Assembly: GCA_019055375.1 (NCBI GenBank)
Contig: JAHQIW010006942.1
Coordinates: forward strand, 16,700-80,699
Length of the DNA stretch: 64,000 bases
Reading direction: 5' to 3'
DNA from: Parelaphostrongylus tenuis
Taxonomy: Eukaryota; Nematoda; Chromadorea; Rhabditida; Metastrongylidae
Part shown: positions 35,301-47,994 of the stretch, one piece after another
Layout of the letters: each line of letters starts with the position of its first letter
How positions within the stretch are numbered: the stretch's first letter is position 1
Program-made: the position numbers and the translations under genes
Notes under the pieces: model-generated
What the model was told of the DNA's origin: nothing
What the model saw: only the letters and a program-made list of their open reading frames with translations
Database searches by the model: none

Positions 35301-37185
35301 GGAGTTAAATGCCGTATCTGGAGATATTGTGAACACCACGCAATATATTCTTTATGATGGAAGATGGGTGTAAAAAATCTTTGCGAAGAAAAACATTTAA
35401 GAAGAAAAGAAAAACTCGAGAACTTTCACTATCACTCATCTGTATAATTAGTCCAGTAGATTTTATGCATCAAATGAAAATTTTCGCGATAAGAGGATAG
35501 AACAGCGTAAGCAGTGTCCTCTATTTAGAGGTATTGCGTGTATTTGACCTTCGCTTAGCAGTGAACCGAAGGAGAGACGATGAACAAATAGGGAAAGAAG
35601 ATCTTAGCTTTTTCGGCAGCGCATTTCAAACGACCATAAACAGATTGACGTTCATCACAAGATTATTAAGTAACTAAACTGATTCTTGATCAAAGCAATA
35701 GATAAAAACACTGATTATGGCAATGAACTACCAAGCTTGTGAAATAGAAACATTTCCTCAAGTCGTAGGCGATCCTCTTGTATAGCTTAGATTTTTTCTC
35801 CAATCAGTCATTTTGAAGCCTGTTTCTACCACGTTACTACCTGCCTATTCATTGAAAAATAGAGAACTCCAAGACCACTGGCGTCAACTCGGCGTGGAAA
35901 ACTTGAGAGAATAGTAGCGCACCTTCAAAGAGGAAGTGAACATGAATGGAAAAGGAAGATTCTGTTGCCTTTAGCCTTGCCGACAGGCCGCTAATCGCAC
36001 TCCTCACTGTCATTATCCACTTTTTAAAGAGTTTTTTTCTTCTACATACACCCAAAAAAACGCGACAATGTGGAGACGGTTGTATAGAAGAGACCGTAGC
36101 ACGTAGCTGAACGGAGCATCAACGCCGTTCAAGCCTGTTTCTTGTGGATTAAAAGCTGGTAAAGCCGATTAGTGCGCACGGATAATGACCAGTGAAAAGT
36201 AGTGAGAACCAGAAAAGCAAACTTCATTATATTTTCATTTCTCCTCAGCTAACGAGATGATAAATGAACAATGAAAGAGAAAAAATATTTAGGACCACAG
36301 AAGACGATTAGAGAGATAGCAATGTTGGCTAAGAATTACAAAGGAGAGAGGGGTAATGAAGTAGGATGTTACCACTAGGATGCATGGTACTGGTTTGATT
36401 TCCTGTCCATGTTCTCCTGCAACACGCGATGAAGCCTTATTTCGACTCCTTACATGATCACAAGAATAGCTGACTCGCCCAGTGTTTTACGAAATTTATG
36501 AAGAAGACGAAATTCTTATGTAACTATCGAAACAACGCGCGAAATGTTCAAGATCTTTGTCATGGGTGAGTGGGAGGGACTTGAATGTTAGGATTGCCAG
36601 AATCCACACAGTAATATGTGATAATCGGGCATATAAATGAATAAAGTAAGGAGGAAATTATCAAAATGAAGAGTGAAGAGGATTTAACAAGACCAGAGAA
36701 CGAAGAAATCTGAAAGAAATGAGTAGTATTGCCAGGCGATAGGAGACAACTAAAGATGTCTAGAGGAGAACCACTAAGAAGTCTATGAGATAGAAATCCA
36801 AAGAACGAAGAAGTTAAAGGAGTTCTATACATAGCAAAACGATCAATAACTGAAATATGAGAGAAAATTTTGAAAGAAAGCTGCTATCGATGGATTAAAT
36901 AGATTATTTTGATGCACTAATGAGTACTATTTCTCGAATGAGGCCAAGGTGATGGTCGACTTTTGCGAAGCCTTTGAAGTGCTCCGATTTTTTTCGCGAT
37001 AACATCGAATTCCCATTGAATCGCATTCCAAACGGTTAAGGAAGATCATTAAGAATCTTATATCAAAGTATAAAGACCTGAATGACTTTCAACAGGGTAT
37101 ATGGATCTGTTGACAGGGTATAGAGACCTGCACTACTTCCTTATTTTCTTCCTGGGCCAGACACGAGGAGCTATATCAATTTTTA
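35301..37185. other. Non-coding stretch, nothing recognised
   Basis: Only short frames without motifs. A local direct duplication of an AGGGTATA(T/G)..GA.CTG block occurs at about 37075-37130. Confidence 0.4.
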
Positions 37186-37189
37186 TTAA

Positions 37190-37440
37190 AACAGTTAACA
37201 TTTTCGCACTTCCGATTTTTCAAAACCTGGAAAGATCAAGTTGTCTGAGCCAATCAGTCAAACGCCTCCATTATTCCTTGGAAAAATCACCACACCCAGT
37301 TTTCTGTAGTATAAAGCACAAGATCAACTTTCAACATACTCATCGCTTTCTGTATATCTTTCACTGAAGTGGAAATCACCGGGAGGAGATTGCATAGACT
37401 TGTAATGCACCTCACTCATCGAAACGACAGTCTTATATGC
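37190..37440. repeat. Dispersed repeat family D, copy 2
   Basis: It aligns with 14570-14830. On the minus strand its end reads GGTTTTGAAAAATCGGAAGT followed by GCGAAAA, which corresponds to the CTGAAGAAGG...GCCGAAAC motif of the hammerhead-like elements in a decayed form. The plus-strand frame keeps LHYSLEKSPHPVF, similar to the other copy. Confidence 0.5.
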
Positions 37441-39480
37441 TCGTTCATATAAGGAGTGATTACGGGGCAGGCATTCTTTCCTGCGTTTATAGCTGCATTG
37501 GTCGTATTAATCGCGAACGCTTCTAGAATCCTTACTGTGCCTAGAGGGATGTTTGATTTTGAGTTCATCAATCTTCTATGCGGACATAGAATGGCCTACC
37601 CTTTTCGCCAATGTATTTTTGTCTTCACACTTTGCAAGAGATTAGGTAAACTGTGCTTGCGCTCATGCAATCCCCGTCTCTGCAGTCAGGGCATATTTGG
37701 CATTGCTTTCGTAAAGAGACGGTTATAAAAGCTGTCGCGAACTGATTGGCCCCTCAGAGTATTCGGTGGTATTTCAATGATCGTTACCGATTTCTCTAGA
37801 ACTGCTCTTTTCAAACAACGCTTCAGCTTTAGAGCTGTATTTATCTTACTTACTTTTAAAGGGGCAGTTAGAACTTCAAAAGAAAGTTAGTGAATACTGT
37901 CGTTGGCTTAGAAAAATGATATCATCGAAAAGCAGCCCAGAGCGTTCGAGCTGCTCAATTCCCACGAAACTGAATACGTTCATTGATTTGACAGAGTTAC
38001 GCATGTAGTACAGAGCTTGAACGTGTTTCACAACACAAAAGTGCTCGCTTACTTTGATCACACACTCAATACAAATACGCCTAAAAACACGCCGGGTTTT
38101 CACAAATTGGTGCTAGACTTCTCTGGGTTGAAAAGTCGTTACGTTCAATCACGTCTGCGACACAATGAACGGAACCTAATGTATGGCGCATTGATGAGGA
38201 TACGATCAACGTCGATCACTTTATCATCTTTGTATCATGGACTCGAACTGCTACTATGCCTTTCGTGACACTAGAAAGCCACAGATTATGGCTAAAATAC
38301 GGATGAGAGAAAGGCGAAGTGAGGGCCTCGATGGTGTCTGATGAAAACATCGTGCTCCTCCGCTAAAAGCAAAAGTTAGAGACTAAAAAAATTTAAAATT
38401 TCATCATTTCTTTTTTCGAACTGAATCATCTGTCAATTAGTAGGTGCTAATATCCCTAAATGAGGCGTCTTATTTATGTCGATATTGAACATTACCTCTC
38501 TGTTTAGAACAATGTGATGATACAAAGCCAATAGGACAAAAATTAACGTGAACAAAGTCAGCGCAGTACAAAACCTGGAATCACTGAAGCTAAATATTTG
38601 ACCGAGTATTTGGATTCTCGACTATTATATTAGTTTTCGTGGTCTATTGAGTTCTCATCGCTGATGGACTGTATAGTTGCATAAATGGAAACTTCCACTG
38701 ACCAGGTTTGGTGAGTTTTTTCACAGGAAAGAGACCACGGACAGGTCATGTTTATATGTAACAACGAGCACGTATTTGTGATTAGTGAAAATCACCGTAA
38801 AAGCCACGGGTGTCTAGTCAAAGGTTCAAAAGTGAACTAGATGGAAAGTTTCTAAGTGTGATGAGAATTTCAGGAGAAAACATTAATTGGTAGAAATGAT
38901 TTTAGAGCGACATAAGGAAGAGTGAGGGAAAGTAGCTAAGGTTGTTATGATGTAGCAAAAAAGTCTCTGAGAGCAACTAGGTTTGGAAATCTCGAGGGAT
39001 AAAACGTTTAAGGTTTCGTTTAGGGTTTGCCATTTAGAATACGCTTAGGAGTAACCAAATCTATGTTAGGCTCATACGATCGCCATTAGTGGCCTATCCA
39101 TGTATGAAATCTTTACTTCCATGTTTTTGAACAATTTGAACTTTCAAATTGAAGATTCCGAAGAAAAAAAAAAGACTTGCTTAACCTACGAATAGAGAAC
39201 GAACCCACAACATTACAAAATTCATAAGACACTTTGAAATAGCGCATTTCACGCTTTAATACGTCTAAGAAAAAACAGTAAATATTGAAGAATACGCTAC
39301 AAGCATTAAATAGGTTTTAAATATTGTAATAAAAAAATATTGGCCGAACTAGCTGACAACCTTCAGATACTGTAACTAGTGCAGTTTATGCAAACACTTT
39401 TAATTGATCAACTTTTCACCCTTTTAAGGAGGCGTATATGCAAAAGGATATATGAACCCTGGAGGCCCTTTTTGCTGGAA
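37441..39480. other. Non-coding stretch, nothing recognised
   Basis: Frames of 75-90 codons at 37456-38268 overlap on both strands and show no motif. Confidence 0.4.
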
Positions 39481-39489
39481 GAAGCTTTG

Positions 39490-39870
39490 ATTTTCATTGA
39501 GTATTTGCTTACATATCGGTAATTTACCTGATGCGTCTAATTTTTGGAAAGCTTTTCTTATTGCGTTGCAGCAGCGAAATCAATATTATGTTCCACAGTC
39601 GGATTGTTTGTTTGCTTGATTGGGTCTCCTTTCACTTTACTTAGAGTGTAATTAGTACGGCATCGAATCCCTATAGTAGAGAACGAGAAGCCGAGAAGCA
39701 TTTTGCTATTGATAAGGCCGAAGGGCCGAAACAAATGTCTAGCACCGTATAACTGCCATAGCAGACCTCGTGAAAGGTTTAGAATATGCTGTCACGATGT
39801 GTAGGTTTCAAAAATGTCTTTATATAGCGTTGTGAGAGCGAAGAGAAGACTACGTTTCACTCTTGGAGTT
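39490..39870 (+). repeat. Family B units flanking a hammerhead copy
   Basis: GTTGCAGCAGCGAAATCAAT (39574) and GTTGTGAGAGCGAAGAGAAG (39828) with GTTTCACTC are diverged copies of the conserved family B motif. The hammerhead repeat at 39.7 kb lies between them. Confidence 0.45.
39700..39795 (+). mobile_element. Hammerhead-bearing repeat, copy at 39.7 kb
   Basis: Stem II is strong (GGCC, loop GAAG, GGCC; 39716-39727). GAA (39728-39730) is intact, stem III is ACA/TGT with a two-base loop, cleavage base C is 39739, and stem I pairs GCTA (39705-39708) with TAGC (39740-39743). The 5' core is TTGATAA rather than CTGANGA (two changes), so it is probably inactive. The 3' flank is GCAGACCTCGTGAAAGGTTT. 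Confidence 0.6.
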
Positions 39871-40519
39871 TTCGTAAGCGCATGTATGAGATATATATGC
39901 ACGAAAAACACATGAGCATATAGAGGAAATTATCGAGCATCACAGTGACATGAACAAAGTCTAGACCATTTCTAAAACGAAAGAAGACTAGAATTAAATA
40001 ACAAAAGTTGCGCTTCGCTTACGAGTCACAATCAAATCTCTGTGGCCGATCAAATGCCGTCCTCAAAGCATCAACTGACTGAGCCATACAAAAACGAAAC
40101 CAAAAATACGACCGATGTGTCTATTGGTTTGTCCTCCCAAAAACTGTGCAGGAGTCCAGTTCTTTTTCTTGCACGACTCGCCATCACGATGATTCACTAA
40201 ATGCGGATCCTAGTATTTTTTGCATCCCATTCTTTTCCTCACATCAACACGTTCATTATCTACGAAGTCTACTGGTTTGCAAGTGGGCTCAGCTGCCGCT
40301 TGAGAATATTTATTCTATGCAGTGCAGTTGAATTCTGGCAAAGTCGATTTTCGCTAGAATCATAGCACAGTCAAGCCAGATCTCAGTATTTAGCTGGGCA
40401 TAAACTACATGACAACATGCGAATTATGATAGATTGTCGCATAGTTTCGACAAGAAAACGTCCTTTTTGGCGAATCATATCGATTTAAGCGCTTCTTTTC
40501 TTTCAATGATGACGCGAAT

Positions 40520-40619
40520 CTACACATATATATATATATATATATATATATGCATATAATGTATAATATTGCGTATATTGTTACACTATATATCAAGTAT
40601 AGTGTTATCTAAATTATAT

Positions 40620-40665
<46 letters not shown>
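40520..40665. repeat. (TA)n microsatellites
   Basis: Two TA runs (about 40528-40552 and 40622-40663) are separated by AT-rich sequence. Replication slippage is likely, so the exact length may be unreliable. Confidence 0.9.
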
Positions 40666-40669
40666 CCTT

Positions 40670-42225
40670 AAACGAGGACGCATATATGTAAACGATCAGG
40701 AAATGTATAGCGAGACACTCACTTCTATGACGATGCTCACAAACCGACGACGTTAATAGAGATTAAATAACCGAAATGGGATAGAGTGGTCGTAAAACTG
40801 TTCTTTCAATAAAAGCGGCTGTACAAAGATGATGCGGTCACTCCGCTAGAATGACATTTTCATCCACCTGTCCGGATCGCGAACGGTTCGCGTCTCCGAG
40901 ATTAGCGAATTATGCGCTCATTGAGTGGAAGGCATAAAAACTACTGGCGTAATAGAAGATATGACATCGTAAGAAACAACTAATACGAGCGTTGCTCGTT
41001 CATTGCTACAGCACATAGTATTGCTATCTCTCAGAGTAACCAACATATGGACAACTTATCAGCAACATTCTTCATAACGCCAATAATAATGAGAAAAAGA
41101 AAATTTCACTATCAATATTTGGAAAGTCACCTTCCTGCGCAGAGCAGATAACGACTTTACTTTTGTAAAGATACCTGTAAAACAGTCACAAAACTGAACT
41201 GTGATTATCAAAAGATAAAAACCATTTATTCCATTTTGTATCAAACATTTGCCCGACCAAGCTTCCAATCGTTAATCGGAAGCATGGCACCGCTCATATC
41301 TAGGAAGAGCTTCGTTCGAGACGCAAACTTTATGATGATTTAGTGAGAACTATATGTAACGGAGAAATGGAACCCTAAGATGAATATCCAGGTAAATCAA
41401 TAAAAAGAGACATTATAAGTATTTAATGAAGCTGGTGTTGAAGACTAAGAATCGTTAAAGAAGTTGTCTACTTCTTAGGTGCAAAGAGTCACTGCTCTTA
41501 ATAATTACACTCCTGTATAAAATGTTGCAGGTGTGATGCATGCCTTATACAAAGCAATGTTGCTTATTTTAAATCGCCTGCTAAGAGATTCTACCTTTGA
41601 CTACCCAAAAAACATTGGAGAATAGTCTTATAAAAATAAAAAGCTTTGTTTAAACTTTTATGAGACTCTATCAGCTGGCAGTAGTGTCACTTATGGTTGA
41701 GTGCCAATCACGTTTGGCAGCACTTCTGACTTTGAGCAATTCTTCTTTGAATTTTCAAATCCATGGACCTCTAGGTGGCGCTTGCCAGACCCCCACTGTA
41801 TATTTATACGTCAACATGACTGCTAGCCGATTGATTGTCCTCCTAGTCATCTACTTCCTCAACGCTTGAATTAATAACACATCTTGTTTGTTTTCTACTT
41901 TATTTATCTCAAATAACTCTGTGGATGCACTCACTGTATCATGCAAAACAATAACAATATAACAAAAATTGTGATAACTCCACATTACATTATACACTCA
42001 CCTCATCGCTAACAACGGCAGCTATCAACCGTCATCAGGTAGAAAGATGGCTACCATATAATTCACAGAAAAGAACTGCTCACAACAGCATAGGTAATAG
42101 CGTGAATCTAATCAAATGGTAGTGCTGAAAGATTAGTACCGATATTTAAAAGTGTGAAATTGCAAGTGCTCTGACTAGCTAATCACGTCAGCATCTTTAC
42201 CACTGGGCAAAGCGCTCTCCGTTTC
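40670..42225. other. Non-coding stretch, nothing recognised
   Basis: Frames up to 69 codons without motifs. No shared repeats seen. Confidence 0.4.
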
Positions 42226-42227
42226 CT

Positions 42228-42513
42228 ATGAAGAGGATGAAGCTCTTGGCACTGATCAATCCCTGATGGATTCTCCATGTATTCGTCTTCGATTCTTAAC
42301 TTCATATGGGGTGACTGAATGCATATCTGGCCTTTACAGTGACTCGCCATGGCCTGCCAATATATCAAGTCAGCGCTGCTTATCCTCACAGACAAGTCTA
42401 GTGTCTATTTTCCGCCCTTCGAGGGAGGAAAGCCTGGTGAGCCATGAGCGCAAGAGCGAATCATGCCTTGAGTGCGACGTAGAGGACCTCTAACCACTGA
42501 GCCACAAGCTTGT
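42228..42513 (-). mobile_element. tRNA-derived SINE (copy S4)
   Basis: Inverted. The tail CACTGATCAATCCCTGATGG (42250) is followed by GAATGCATATCTGGCCTTTA in the body. The head has AACCACTGAGCCACAAGC (42495), where the A box is mutated. The B-box region is poor. Confidence 0.8.
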
Positions 42514-43159
42514 TTCCCCATGTAAGTCTGGTAAGTTGGCGTTTAACGGCTTTTCTCAGATCACTTTCTCTTTAATCAATTTATACATGTATCTAGTGTA
42601 AGTATCCTGAGAAACGAGGTGTCCATTCATCAACTTGAAAGTACTCTCCGATAATACAGAATCTTGGATGATTTTCGTATATGTATCGCTCACTAATTTT
42701 CTATCGTACCAGACAAATGTGCCACTAATTTGCGAACTCCGACAGGATAAAGAGTTTGTATCCCAAGGCAGAAAATTAAGTCAAGGATCACAGCTACTAT
42801 AAAGTACTTTTTCAGTCGATGTAATAATTACACAGCTCTCGAAAATTTAAAAGAGAAAAAGTTGGAAGAGGAAAGTATTTTTCCAAAGCATAATACCGTA
42901 GCGGTCAGTTTCAAACTCAGTGAGTATAATACTGTAGTAATCTAAACTTCTAAAAAAACTGTCAACATTATGCTCATTTCTTGTGATCTAAACTGAATTG
43001 GAATCGAGGTTGAGACCAGAGAAGATTGATTAGTAAGTAAAGCTGGATTAACTATTAGGTTACAAATATGCCCGTCGTTTTCCTCTTCTGCTTTAAAAAC
43101 AGTAAAAATAAATGCAAATCTTTTGTTTTTGTTTCAAAAGTGCGTTGAAAACTCTATTT

Positions 43160-43300
43160 ATTTGCGCCGCTTCACTAGCATTTCCACATTACGCCATTCG
43201 GTGCATGAGTAGTTAGCGAATTTGTTCCCATGACTGCACTATCTTCTATCAATATAAGAAATTTGTACACCAAAATGTTCTTTTGGTCAGTAAATCTACA
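43160..43300 (-). mobile_element. Mariner relic, N-terminal DNA-binding region
   Basis: The minus strand encodes SWEQIR, a stop, LLMHRMA, a stop, then NASEAAQINRVF. This is the typical first helix-turn-helix of mariner transposases and is related to the foldback at 0.8-1.2 kb (shared TTCACTAGCATTT, GAGTAG, GCGAATTTGTTCCCA). Two in-frame stops and loss of the catalytic part make it a dead fragment. Confidence 0.65.
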
Positions 43301-44479
43301 AAGTGAAGTTTCCACAAATGGCGTCATTCGGGTACAAAAGTCGTCACCTTCAAATTCCTACAGAAGCTATCAAATAAAATGCGTTTGTATATAAAACATA
43401 TAAATAACAGCATTTTTAACGCGTTTCGAAAAAAAAACCTGCCATACCTTTATTTATACTATTATTACAGGATAAATTTTCTGAACAAAGGAGTCATACT
43501 TGTACACCTATACAATTGAGGAAAGAAAGAGAAAAAATTGTGGGATAGTGAAAAAACTCAGAATACCCTAGCTGTAATTTTCCTGCCATGGTTTATAATA
43601 ACTCATTGCTAACCAAGGTAGTGAGAAATTTACTGATGCAAAAAAAAAAACGTTGATGATTTTATTTGAACCTTAACATTGACACAGAATGGTCAAGTAA
43701 TGCGAACAGGTGTTCATAAGAGTGGAACATTCTAAATCTAATGTAATATTCCGTAGAATTCAGAGCTCACCAGCTGGCATTTCGGAGCGTCCTCAAAAGG
43801 ATTATAGTACACGAGAAGGATTTGAACACCAAGATTTGAAATGTCCACGATTGATGAAATTATGAGAAGACTTTGCTAAATATAAAGGCTACGTTGATGA
43901 GTCTTACTGGAGAAAAACTAAACTAATTACGGCGCAGGAATACAGAAAAAAACCATAATTTCATTTTGGCAACACATGTATATCATCGACAAATTGCTCC
44001 TAGGGCTAGCTTTGCTTTCTTCGCAAATCGTAAGGCTATATTGAAATTAGCACCATTAAGCCAATTGAATGATGAACATTCGATGGTAAACATGCTGTGT
44101 TGATCTGAAATAATAAGATGCACGAGTAAAGAAGACGCTACAGTTCTTTCTTGACTTTTAAGGCAAATGACCAAAATGACCAGTCGGTTAGTAAGCGATT
44201 GCATCAAAAATTTGATTAGCCGCATCGACAGGTTTACAGTGTACATGCAAAACCGAACTCTTCGTTTGAAGGAAGAAAACATCGTTTGAACGATGAAGGT
44301 CCTAAGTGATCAATGCAATCAAAGTTCACTGAAAGCCTCTTTCATGTAGAACGATAAGACGTACACAGTTGTTCTCTACGGTAGCGACCTAAAGATAATA
44401 GATGCCACTCTGTTTGGTTACTTATTAAATAAGTCAACTTTATGTGGACCTTAGTTCTCATTCAGTCCCTATTTACACA

Positions 44480-44835
44480 CATTAGTTATTGAGGGTTTGG
44501 AGGAAACTGAGATAGTAGAAGATCTCGACAAATGAGTTCAGCACGGATTGAATGTGGAGCCGAAAGATCAATGTCATAAAACTTCCACTTTGCTGACTTT
44601 GCGCCTCAAAAAACGACGACTTCTCAATCACATTGTGACATACGATGAAAATTGGATCCTATGAGACAGGTAACGACGCTCAGTTCAGTAGATGGACAAA
44701 GTTGAATCCTCCCAACACGTTCCCACACAACTTTCACCATCCAAAAAGAGATTATGAAAACTAAGCGGTAGTCATTGCATCGAAGAGATGATCAGATGCA
44801 TAATTGTTCTATATTGATTACGGCGGTCAATAAAT
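44480..44835 (+). pseudogene. Mariner transposase pseudogene, central part
   Basis: One frame from 44488 reads LEETEIVEDLDK, a stop, VQHGLNVEPKDQCHKTSTLL, then LRLKKRRLLNHIVTYDENWI. The TYDE tyrosine-aspartate (44641-44652) is the first catalytic Asp of the DD34D triad. Stops interrupt the following RRSVQ.MDKVESSQHVP part. After a frame change FYIDYGGQ (near 44812) marks the family's conserved (F/L)IDYGQ-type site. Terminal repeats were not located. Inactive. Confidence 0.8.
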
Positions 44836-44844
44836 GTATCTAGC

Positions 44845-44996
44845 TAGTCTCAAACGTATCCTCAGAAGTCTGGAGTCAGTTTGCCAACTTCAAAAGTGTG
44901 GAGGCTTTGATGATGTGGAGCGCAGATGGAACCAAGGGTCGCAGGTGTAATGCACGAAATCTCTAACCACTGCGTTATAGGCGTCTTATCGGCGAA
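44845..44996 (-). mobile_element. SINE 5'-half fragment (copy S9)
   Basis: On the minus strand it begins with ATAACGCAGTGGTTAGAG and ends within a GACTTCTGAGGATACG-like body. It lies immediately downstream of the mariner relic. Confidence 0.55.
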
Positions 44997-45289
44997 TATG
45001 TCAAAGATTTGATACTTATATCACACGACGCTCAGCAGTTTCATCACTGCGTAATTAGTGCTGCAGAAATTCAACGTAGAGTAATTAGAGCACATAGCGC
45101 TGCCTCACCTAACTATCAACATACTCACAAACCAATCATTATTTTTTCACCAAGTTTATAAAGTCGTTACAAAAAACGATTTTTTTCAAACGAAAGCACT
45201 GCGAAGATGCTCAAAAGTTTGCCTGCTCCACAAGAAACGGTTCTTTTTCTGTTATCTCCACCCTGTTTTAGATCCTTGGGAAAACGCGC

Positions 45290-45465
45290 TTTCTGTTTTA
45301 GACTTCTAATAGCCATTCGATGGCTTAAGTCTCGAGATTCAAATTATGTAACTTCATTTTTGAGATTGCCTCTTTAGTGCTCTCATGACAGTAAAAATAT
45401 CGCTAGACTTTCAGTAACTATTCGACAGCAAAATCTCTACTGCTTTGGAACTTTACTTGGTTGAT
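45290..45465. repeat. Decayed family B units
   Basis: CCATTCGATGGCTTAAGTCT with CGAGATTC (45313) and CTATTCGACAGCAAAATCTC (45418) correspond to the ATTCGATAGCTCAAATCTCG motif repeated in family B arms. Confidence 0.4.
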
Positions 45466-45469
45466 GGAA

Positions 45470-47280
45470 GATATTTGGAAAAAGCAAAGTTCTCAGTGTT
45501 CATTGCTTTACAAATGAAGTTCTGCCTGAGCTGAATTACGGGGTCAAGAATTTCGCACTAGTCTATACGATAAAATAGTCGAAAAAATTCAACAATTCAT
45601 TATAAATGTTAAATGATGGCAAAGATCGATCACTCCAAAGTCCATCCGATCTATAAATCTAACTATCTAAATAAGAGACCGGTCTGGCACTTATCTATCC
45701 ATTGTTGGTGGGTTGCGACTAATTCGACCATTCATCGGATCACTGATTGAGATGCAGCGTTTGCGAGTCGGAAATGTTCCAGCGACTATAGGTACATTAT
45801 GGAATCCATATAGTATCGCATTACGGGATGTACTTTACTCGTATATTGTCCTTATTCCTTTCTTTCTGAATTATATGTATTTAACACACTTTCTAATATT
45901 TGAGCGTAATTTTTATTTCGTGAATACTCCTTTAGCACACGATTCTATTTCTAAATTCTGTTACTAAACTTTTTCAAAATTCTTGAAACCCTCTAATAAT
46001 TGTGACTTTTTTGTTTCCTGTTCCATTAATTATTTTGTTATCATTACATAATTTTATTTTACGACATACTTTTGCTATGACAACTTAGTTTTATTTACAT
46101 CCTATTTTATAATTTTATATACCACTAAGAAATTACTATGAAATTAAAATAAGTATTTTGACAAGAACAAGACGAACTAGAAGATAGGAAATGTGAAACG
46201 ATGTGATGAATCAGAGAGAATCCTTGTAATCAATGAAAGACGCACATTAATAATTATTTAGATGCAAGAAACATGCTAATTTTAGGCATCACAAGTCAAC
46301 AAGACATAGGAATGCCGTCCGAAGAGAAAACGGAATAAGAAGTCAAAACAAGCGAAAAAGTGATTGAAAGTCAGCGGAATAAAGGAGTAACTGAGGGAGG
46401 TTTTTTGAAATAGTAGTTGTGTAGATGTTATGGAAGTCGAAGTGTCAATATGAACCCGACGAGTCATTAACGCTCGACTCAAAACATGATATAATGGCGT
46501 GATTACCATACGCGTTGATAATTATGTAAACATATCGTAGATGAACAATGATGTGAGCTGCGGACAAGGTCAACTACGCAAACGACCGTATGACCTTGGT
46601 ATTCAGTAGGTCCTGCATAGAAACCGGTTACTGTAAAGCAGTTAATACTAAACGTATTCTGTATAGGGTCGACAATCATTTAAACAAGTAAATCAACACG
46701 CGCACATTATATCTGGAAGAGTTTTTTTGCGTATACCGCTCTGCAACAATCTCTCTTTTCTTTCACTGTTCTATCCGCCTTTGAACACTGCTTTTTACCT
46801 ACAGTGTTTTGATTTTCTGACTATAAATCAGTGAATGCTGAGTGATATGCAAAACTCTGACCACAGACAAAAGTTGAACACATGCTTTACCTTTACCGTG
46901 GATGCATGCTAGCTACTAGCTACAACTCCACCAGGTCCCTGCTCTGCTATTACTCTTTCTGCGACACAAGTAAAGGTGCTTGCCAAAATTAGCAGTTCAC
47001 CGGTTTGGTCTGGTAATCACATGACGACATCAGCTGACAGCTAGTAGATGTATGTGAGCTATGCTCGTCACTTAATAGTTTTGCATACATAGTATTTATT
47101 TACTCGTTTGCACGCGACTCGTTAAATTCTCATTTTCTTGGAAAAATACTTTCTCTGTGAGGCCTTGCTCGTTAGATTGGATAGTAACCAAAGTAGAGTT
47201 TTGTATTCTCTGTGAATCATGGCGATAGGCAGTCGTAGACCCAGGTGAATGTGAACGAACATTTGCTTCCTTGTGAATTA
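45470..47280. other. Non-coding stretch, one weak coding-like frame
   Basis: The 84-codon frame at 45713-45967 starts with GSLIEMQRLRVGNVPATIG and then becomes AT-rich after a possible donor (TATAG/GTACAT). No family is recognised. Confidence 0.3.
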
Positions 47281-47281
47281 G

Positions 47282-47731
47282 TTGCCACCAGAAGTGATAT
47301 TTTTTAACATTCGTCTGAGCCTGGTTGGGATTCCGAATAGAATGTCCCCTTTTTCCCAGCTAGATGCAGTCTGTTTCAGGGTTCAAGTGTCCAATTATTT
47401 CTCAGTTAGGGATTTTCTGCCAATAGGGTCAATGAGTTGCGTTTCCCATGTAGTTGAGAAAAATCTTAAAAGCATAATCGCGAGTACTTTCTTATCCGCT
47501 TTCGCGAGTCGTTTTTACACTAGGAAAAGTCGGCGCTCTAATTGCACGGTAAGTGAATGTGCATTGTATAAGAGATCCGCTCTATTCGCCGACGACGTCG
47601 CATTGTATATTAAATTGCTGGAAATTACAGACTTTTTTATTTACGAAGCTTGTAAATTCCTACGTTTATTAGATAGAAACGATAACAAGGAGGAGAAAAC
47701 GAAATTCAAACTAGTTGGATGGGTAGATTAA
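47282..47731 (+). CDS. Unassigned open frame with a FADD motif
   Basis: This is the longest frame in the window (149 codons). Near residue 105 it reads LFADDVALYIK, resembling the catalytic FADD box of non-LTR reverse transcriptases, and about 35 residues later EEKTKFK, where the family often has a conserved KTK. The preceding part lacks a clear RQG...S motif. It may be a reverse transcriptase relic or coincidence. Confidence 0.25.
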   Translation: MPPEVIFFNIRLSLVGIPNRMSPFSQLDAVCFRVQVSNYFSVRDFLPIGSMSCVSHVVEKNLKSIIASTFLSAFASRFYTRKSRRSNCTVSECALYKRSALFADDVALYIKLLEITDFFIYEACKFLRLLDRNDNKEEKTKFKLVGWVD

Positions 47732-47973
47732 ATAGTCTAAGCGAAAAACTCCTAGGAGTCCAGCAAAAGTTGGAGTAGTAAACCAAACATAAACCATCAT
47801 AGATTGATCAATACTAAGTTAATAATTGAAGGTCTTGTCCATTCCAAGTTAGTTGTTAATGGGTCCAAATATTGAAACACTTCGATCAACAAAAAAAGTA
47901 TTGGTTTTCGACTGTAAAGTTAATAATTGGGTTAACAGAGGATTGCCGTGGCGGCGCGTGGGTCGAACCACAC

Positions 47974-47991
47974 TCCCTCCCCCCTCCCCCC
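47974..47991. repeat. C-rich tract
   Basis: CTCCCTCC followed by C runs of 6 and 7 separated by T. Confidence 0.8.
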
Positions 47992-47994
47992 ACT

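Noticed and set aside
38185..38215. ATTGATGAGGATACG as a possible hammerhead core
   Set aside because: No GAAA segment or pairable stems follow.
39001..39060. GTTTAAGGTTTCGTTTAGGG as possible telomere repeat
   Set aside because: The spacing and sequence do not follow TTAGGC or TTAGGG units.
47950..47975. GGTCGAACCACAC, resembling a tRNA B box
   Set aside because: No A box at the proper distance on either strand and no cloverleaf could be drawn; it is probably chance next to a C-rich tract.
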